A DNA stretch of 64,000 nt from Neolewinella persica DSM 23188 (GTDB taxonomy: Bacteria > Bacteroidota > Bacteroidia > Chitinophagales > Saprospiraceae), in NCBI RefSeq assembly GCF_000373105.1, contig NZ_KB890431.1, positions 1-64,000 of the forward strand, given 5' to 3'. A model generated the notes under the pieces. That model saw nothing but the letters and a program-made list of their open reading frames with translations, made no database searches and was not told the DNA's origin. This document shows positions 60,617-64,000 of the stretch, one piece after another. The position numbers were made by a program, and so were the translations under genes. Within the stretch, counting starts at the first letter, position 1. Each line of letters begins with the position of its first letter.

Positions 60617-62605
60617 CTAACGAACCAACTTAATCACCTGCCTCCCGGCACGCAATACGTACAAGCCGGGTGGCTGCCGACGAAGATCTACGGAGGCCCC
60701 CCGCCCCTTACCGATTAGCCGACCTGCTAAAGAATAAACCGCCCATTCCTGCGCTTCGCTTAGGTTGAAATACCCATCTTGTGAGGGGTTCGGGAAAGCC
60801 CGGAGGGTAAAGGACTGCCCGGGGATGTTCGGGGTATTTACCGGGTTCATCCGTCGGTCCAACTGGTCGAGGTAGAGGGATTGTGGTCGTAATAAAGCAC
60901 CGATACCCTTTCCTTCTACCAGGTCAAAGGGCATCGTTCTTAGCCCACCAAAATCGTATCGGAAGGCCGGGTTGTCGCCGCTGATGTCGAGATTCAGCAG
61001 GTTCACCGGGTCAGTAGGTTTGTTATTTACACCGGGAGAGTTACCCTGGGTACCCATCACGTAGCCATCGCGGGTTTGCGATGTCCGGATGCCGTAACCA
61101 TTTGGCGCATCGTTGGCGGTAAAATTCCAGAAGACACTGTGGGCCGTAACGGCATTATGCCCGGGTTGTGTCGCCGAGGCGGACACACCGCGCCGGTGCA
61201 CGGCGCTGTAGTAGCTGCGGTCTACCGTCATCTGGTCGATCAGGTTGGAGGGGCTGAACCAAAAGTGGAAATCGCTGCCGCTGGAGCCCGTTTTGAAGGG
61301 CGCCTGTTCGTTGGCCGTACAAGTACCGGTGTTGCTATCGGTTACCCGATGAAATACGTTGCCGCTCGACCAGATGCGGGCAAGCACGAAACCATGCCGC
61401 ATGGCCTCGCTACTACAGTTGATCAGCAAACAGTCATTTGATTCAATTCGGAAGCCGTAGCCATTTCCACCACCACCGCCATACTGGCTGAAACGCATGG
61501 ATACATTGTCCAGTGTTACGCGGCTGCTCATCTCCAGTTTGATACCGTTGGAGAGAATATGGGTGCCGAATATATTGTCGGGGTGCTGGTAGCTATTTAC
61601 ATCACGTACCCAACTGTTTTGAGCCCGTTCGATTTTGATCGCACTGCCTGCATGGAGGTTATAGGCAGGTTTGCCTACCCTGCTATGACCGCTATTGTCA
61701 AGCGTGCCATCGCCCTCATGCCAGTCTGACGGAGCGGCAGCGACTATTTCTTTATTCCCGATCGAAAAACCTTCCAGGCCTACTTCTGAGAGCATGTTCG
61801 AACGAGAGGCGTAAACCATGGCACCATCACGCATCATGAAGGCGTAGCGGATGGGCGCATCGACTACGATGGCATCGGGGGTAACTTCGGTGACTACTCG
61901 GTAGTTCATGAAGCCGTCGAGCCTGTCCTGGAAGTTAAGCCAATCCGGCGCTTCGTTATGGTCCCGGACCCAGCCATCGGTCATTAGCGAGCGAATCAAT
62001 ACTTCGTCTCCGACCGTAAATAGTTCCGGGTTGCTGACGGGAATATTGGTAGTTGGCCCCGTGAGGTCAGTGGTGATGGAAATCCGGTCGGAGACATCCG
62101 GAAGTCGATCCCAGTTCCAGCCGCCGTTATCTTCTTCAATGCGAATGATCTGCTTTTGGCGCATCTCCATGGTGGTGTTGTACAGGAAGGTTTGGTCGGT
62201 GCCAGCTCCGCGTAGTACCACGTTGTCGGCAGAGATCCACAGCGCTTCGCTCCGATCTTCCGTTACCGAAAGCAGGTAGGTGCCGGCGGGTAGGAATATG
62301 ACCCCGCCGCCGTCGGTCTGTACTTGATCAATAGCTGCCTGGATGGCGGCGGTCGCGTCTTCCGTACCGGTAGGGTCGGCATTGTACGGAGACATAGTTA
62401 CGTCCACTATGTTTTCAGTAATGTCCGGGATGGGAATCTCACCCCGGTGGTAGCCAGCGTAGGAGAAATCCTGAATAAAGGAATTGGTGTAGAAGGAGTC
62501 GGTGACTGTCGGTGCCGTCCAGGCTTCGGAGTAGAGGCTGCTGCGCCACTCCTGGGCAGAGAGGGAGGCGGTGAATAGAAAGAATAGAAATAGGACTGGC
62601 TTCAT
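60617..62605 (-). CDS. T9SS-exported pectate-lyase-fold protein
   Basis: This 662-residue secreted protein has a signal peptide (PVLFLFFLFTASLSAQ), a pectate lyase superfamily (right-handed beta-helix) domain starting near residue 60 (DVTMSPYNADPTGTEDATAAIQAAIDQVQTDGGGVIFLPAGTYLLS), many short beta-helix turns (VTLDNVSMRFSQYGGGGGNGYGFRIESNDCLLINCSSE), and a T9SS type A sorting domain (LRAFPNPSQDGYFNLSEAQEWAVYSLAGRLIG..VIKLVR). It probably binds or cleaves an acidic polysaccharide; catalytic residues cannot be assigned with confidence. The promoter motif TGTACATTTGACACAG is shared with the GH2 gene. Confidence 0.85.
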   Translation of the reverse strand: MKPVLFLFFLFTASLSAQEWRSSLYSEAWTAPTVTDSFYTNSFIQDFSYAGYHRGEIPIPDITENIVDVTMSPYNADPTGTEDATAAIQAAIDQVQTDGGGVIFLPAGTYLLSVTEDRSEALWISADNVVLRGAGTDQTFLYNTTMEMRQKQIIRIEEDNGGWNWDRLPDVSDRISITTDLTGPTTNIPVSNPELFTVGDEVLIRSLMTDGWVRDHNEAPDWLNFQDRLDGFMNYRVVTEVTPDAIVVDAPIRYAFMMRDGAMVYASRSNMLSEVGLEGFSIGNKEIVAAAPSDWHEGDGTLDNSGHSRVGKPAYNLHAGSAIKIERAQNSWVRDVNSYQHPDNIFGTHILSNGIKLEMSSRVTLDNVSMRFSQYGGGGGNGYGFRIESNDCLLINCSSEAMRHGFVLARIWSSGNVFHRVTDSNTGTCTANEQAPFKTGSSGSDFHFWFSPSNLIDQMTVDRSYYSAVHRRGVSASATQPGHNAVTAHSVFWNFTANDAPNGYGIRTSQTRDGYVMGTQGNSPGVNNKPTDPVNLLNLDISGDNPAFRYDFGGLRTMPFDLVEGKGIGALLRPQSLYLDQLDRRMNPVNTPNIPGQSFTLRAFPNPSQDGYFNLSEAQEWAVYSLAGRLIGKGRGASVDLRRQPPGLYVLRAGRQVIKLVR

Positions 62606-62637
62606 GACACAGATGTTGAAGGAATTGATTACTGTGT

Positions 62638-62645
62638 CAAATGTA
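62638..62645 (-). promoter_or_regulatory. -7 box of the pectate-lyase-fold gene, shared motif
   Basis: The minus strand reads TACATTTG inside TGTACATTTGACACAG, 32 bases before the start. The GH2 gene has TGTACTTTTGACACAG in the same position, with a T-rich tract upstream in both. Confidence 0.5.
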
Positions 62646-62684
62646 CATGGAAAAAAATTACCTGACGAAGCATTAGCCTAATAA

Positions 62685-62705
62685 GGGCGCGGCCGCAGGT
62701 GCAAA
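62685..62705 (-). repeat. GC core repeat copy 20
   Basis: The plus strand reads GGGCGCGGCCGCAGGTGCAA plus A, a perfect match, between the pectate-lyase-fold and GlsB/YeaQ-type genes. Confidence 0.8.
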
Positions 62706-62739
62706 TAAAGGCAGAAAAGCAGGGAAGGGGCTTCCGGGA

Positions 62740-63000
62740 TCAGGCCCGCTTCCGGCCCTTAAACCGATAGTAAATGAACAAGCAGAGAACTGCTCCGCCG
62801 GTAGCGATAAGGATGGACCAAAGATCGAGCCCCGTAGCATCTCCGAGTCCCAATAAGGTACTTATCACGCCACCAACCCCGGCTCCGACAATACCCAGTA
62901 CCATGGTCATGAACCAACCGCCGCCTTCTTCACCCGGGTGAAGCAATTTAGCGAGATAGCCTGCAATCAGGCCAAGAATGATCCAGGAAAGAATACCCAT
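62740..63000 (-). CDS. GlsB/YeaQ/YmgE family membrane protein
   Basis: This 86-residue protein has three hydrophobic segments and many glycines (MGILSWIILGLIAGYLAKLLHPGEEGGGWFMTMVLGIVGAGVGGVISTLLGL, then WSILIATGGAVLCLFIYYRFKGRKRA). This matches the transglycosylase-associated (GlsB/YeaQ/YmgE) small membrane protein family, which is often stress-induced. The role is not known. It is monocistronic and divergent from the dienelactone hydrolase gene. Confidence 0.85.
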   Translation of the reverse strand: MGILSWIILGLIAGYLAKLLHPGEEGGGWFMTMVLGIVGAGVGGVISTLLGLGDATGLDLWSILIATGGAVLCLFIYYRFKGRKRA

Positions 63001-63133
63001 CGGTGCTTATTTTATCGTGAAAAGTGATCGCCAAAGGTAAGGAACTCCTTCAAGGTTTGGTAAGTAACTTCCGAACGGCTTATCTTATGCCTTAGTTGAT
63101 CACTTCGTTCAGAAGGTGATCGTTTTACCAAAT

Positions 63134-64000
63134 ATGGATATGCCAAAAATTGATAAATCTACTATTCATCAGGATGTTTTCGACCTGTACGACAAATACG
63201 CCCACAACCAGTTGGATCGCCGGGAATTCGTGGGCAAACTATCTGCTTATGCGGTAGGTGGCCTTACGGTTACTGGCCTGTTGGATTATTTAATGCCCAA
63301 GTACGAAACGAAGGTTCAGGTAACGGCCGATGACCCTCGGCTGGATGCGGATACGATCGAATACACCACCCCGGAGAGCGGGATCACGATGCGGGGTCTG
63401 CTGACGCGGCCGGTAGGCGCGAAGGAAAAACTGCCCGGCATCATCGTTGTACACGAAAACCGTGGCCTTAATCCACACATCGAAGATGTGGCCCGCCGCG
63501 CGGGCACGGCCAACTTCATCGCCCTGGCCCCCGATGCCCTAACCCCACTAGGCGGTTATCCCGGTACCGACGATGAGGGCCGAACCTTACAACGACAGCG
63601 GGACGGGGAGGAGATGCTCAATGATTTTGTCGCTGCCTACGAGTTCCTGCGCCACCACCCGGAATGTACGGGTAAGGTCGGCGTGGTCGGCTTCTGCTTC
63701 GGTGGCTCCATCTCTAATAAAATGGCGGTACGATTGCCCGACTTAGGCGCAGCCGTACCCTTCTACGGCGGGCAACCGGAAACTGCAGATGTCCCGAAGA
63801 TTCACGCACCGCTCTTACTTCAATACGCGGAGCTGGATGAACGGGTAAATAAAGGGTGGCCCGAGTACGAAGCTGCGCTGAAAGCCAACGGAAAGAAGTA
63901 TACGGCTCACATGTACCCCGGGGTAAACCACGGTTTTCACAACGATACCACCCCCCGGTATGACGAAGCAGCTGCCAAGCTAGCCTGGGAAAGGACAATC
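63134..64000 (+). CDS. Dienelactone hydrolase family protein, cut by window end
   Basis: This is a partial gene of at least 289 codons. The N-terminus has [21 protein letters not shown], a Tat-like twin-arginine signal with a hydrophobic stretch. The alpha/beta-hydrolase part matches the dienelactone hydrolase family: [31 protein letters not shown], nucleophile Cys188 in [10 protein letters not shown], then YAELDERVN (probable acid Asp) and GVNHGFHND (catalytic His). The substrate is unknown. It probably acts outside the cytoplasm, as in YghX-like relatives. Start at 63134 or the ATG at 63140; the end lies beyond base 64000. Confidence 0.85.
   Translation, partial: MDMPKIDKSTIHQDVFDLYDKYAHNQLDRREFVGKLSAYAVGGLTVTGLLDYLMPKYETKVQVTADDPRLDADTIEYTTPESGITMRGLLTRPVGAKEKLPGIIVVHENRGLNPHIEDVARRAGTANFIALAPDALTPLGGYPGTDDEGRTLQRQRDGEEMLNDFVAAYEFLRHHPECTGKVGVVGFCFGGSISNKMAVRLPDLGAAVPFYGGQPETADVPKIHAPLLLQYAELDERVNKGWPEYEAALKANGKKYTAHMYPGVNHGFHNDTTPRYDEAAAKLAWERTI

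Noticed and set aside
60405-60620. 71-codon ORF before the pectate-lyase-fold gene end
   Set aside because: It starts in a GC core and has no homology signals or ribosome site. It is probably chance.
1-64000. CRISPR array, prompted by the many short repeats
   Set aside because: No set of near-identical 24-40-bp direct repeats with regular unique spacers exists, and no cas gene is present. The period is 7-9 bp and the units are degenerate.
1-64000. tRNA genes
   Set aside because: I looked for the GGTTCGAATCC-type T arm with an adjacent acceptor stem and found none; similar words (for example near 24805) lie inside coding sequence.

Overview
The window looks like a chromosomal segment of a marine-type Bacteroidota, most likely the Saprospiria/Lewinella lineage (inferred, not confirmed). 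The reasons are: type IX secretion (T9SS) cargo with C-terminal sorting domains, a PorP/SprF-family protein, paired DUF4249 lipoproteins beside a TonB-dependent receptor, a bactofilin-atpZ gene pair, the Bacteroidota -33 TTTG / -7 TAnnTTTG promoter type, few recognisable Shine-Dalgarno sites, and the gene order map-infA-rpmJ-rpsM-rpsK-rpsD-rpoA-rplQ. No tRNA, rRNA or CRISPR array was seen.

Layout. 0-9 kb: a 5'-nucleotidase lipoprotein, a PhnA-like protein, an unrecognised lipoprotein, a DUF1761 membrane protein, a CRY-DASH photolyase homologue, PorP/SprF, and bactofilin-AtpZ-AtpI-like, where the rest of the ATP synthase operon does not follow. 9-21 kb: two DUF4249 lipoproteins with a TonB receptor, an S41 protease, and a giant (1846 aa) CHRD/Cys-repeat T9SS protein. 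21-27 kb: a YkoF-like protein, an ABC-2 exporter (permease and ATPase), a lipid-kinase-like protein and a sulfatase. 27-31 kb: an accessory island with a vWA protein, an AT-rich gene of foreign composition, a 713-bp element with perfect 31-bp terminal inverted repeats, and a divergent adenylosuccinate-synthetase paralogue. 31-38 kb: a GH2 glycosidase, gene remnants, a GT-C-like membrane protein, an orphan ParA and methionine aminopeptidase. 38.5-42.3 kb: the end of the ribosomal/rpoA cluster. 42.9-49.2 kb: ECF sigma factor, anti-sigma/TPR protein, T9SS subtilase and CHAT/TPR protease in one run. 49-64 kb: an McrB-N-terminus-like single protein, ornithine aminotransferase, LysM protein, Big_5 lipoprotein, L-type lectin with a type B sorting domain, DUF2911 protein, tricorn protease, T9SS pectate-lyase-fold protein, a GlsB/YeaQ membrane protein, and a dienelactone hydrolase cut by the window end.

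The strongest unexplained signal is in the spacers. A GC-rich core (consensus TTGCACCTGCGGCCGCGCCC, with a variable base in the middle) occurs about 20 times in 64 kb, in both orientations, between genes and inside five coding regions. Next to many copies are degenerate tandem arrays with an exact 7- or 8-bp period (for example GTCAGGCA/GTCAAATA, TTGTCGAG, TCTCATTC, CTGAACC). They usually come as two inverted, complementary arms and sometimes run in exact register into the core. A related set of TGCAAC arrays surrounds parA and other genes. I read these as a two-part repeat family that provides transcription-termination hairpins and has sometimes become protein-coding (lipoprotein linkers, gene ends). 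I know of no description of this family.

Functionally, the region mixes housekeeping genes (translation, RNA polymerase alpha, N-terminal methionine removal) with cell-surface and secreted functions (T9SS cargo, polysaccharide and sulfate-ester breakdown, TonB uptake). It also holds two candidate conflict or stress loci: the vWA/AdSS island and the sigma/CHAT/subtilase operon.
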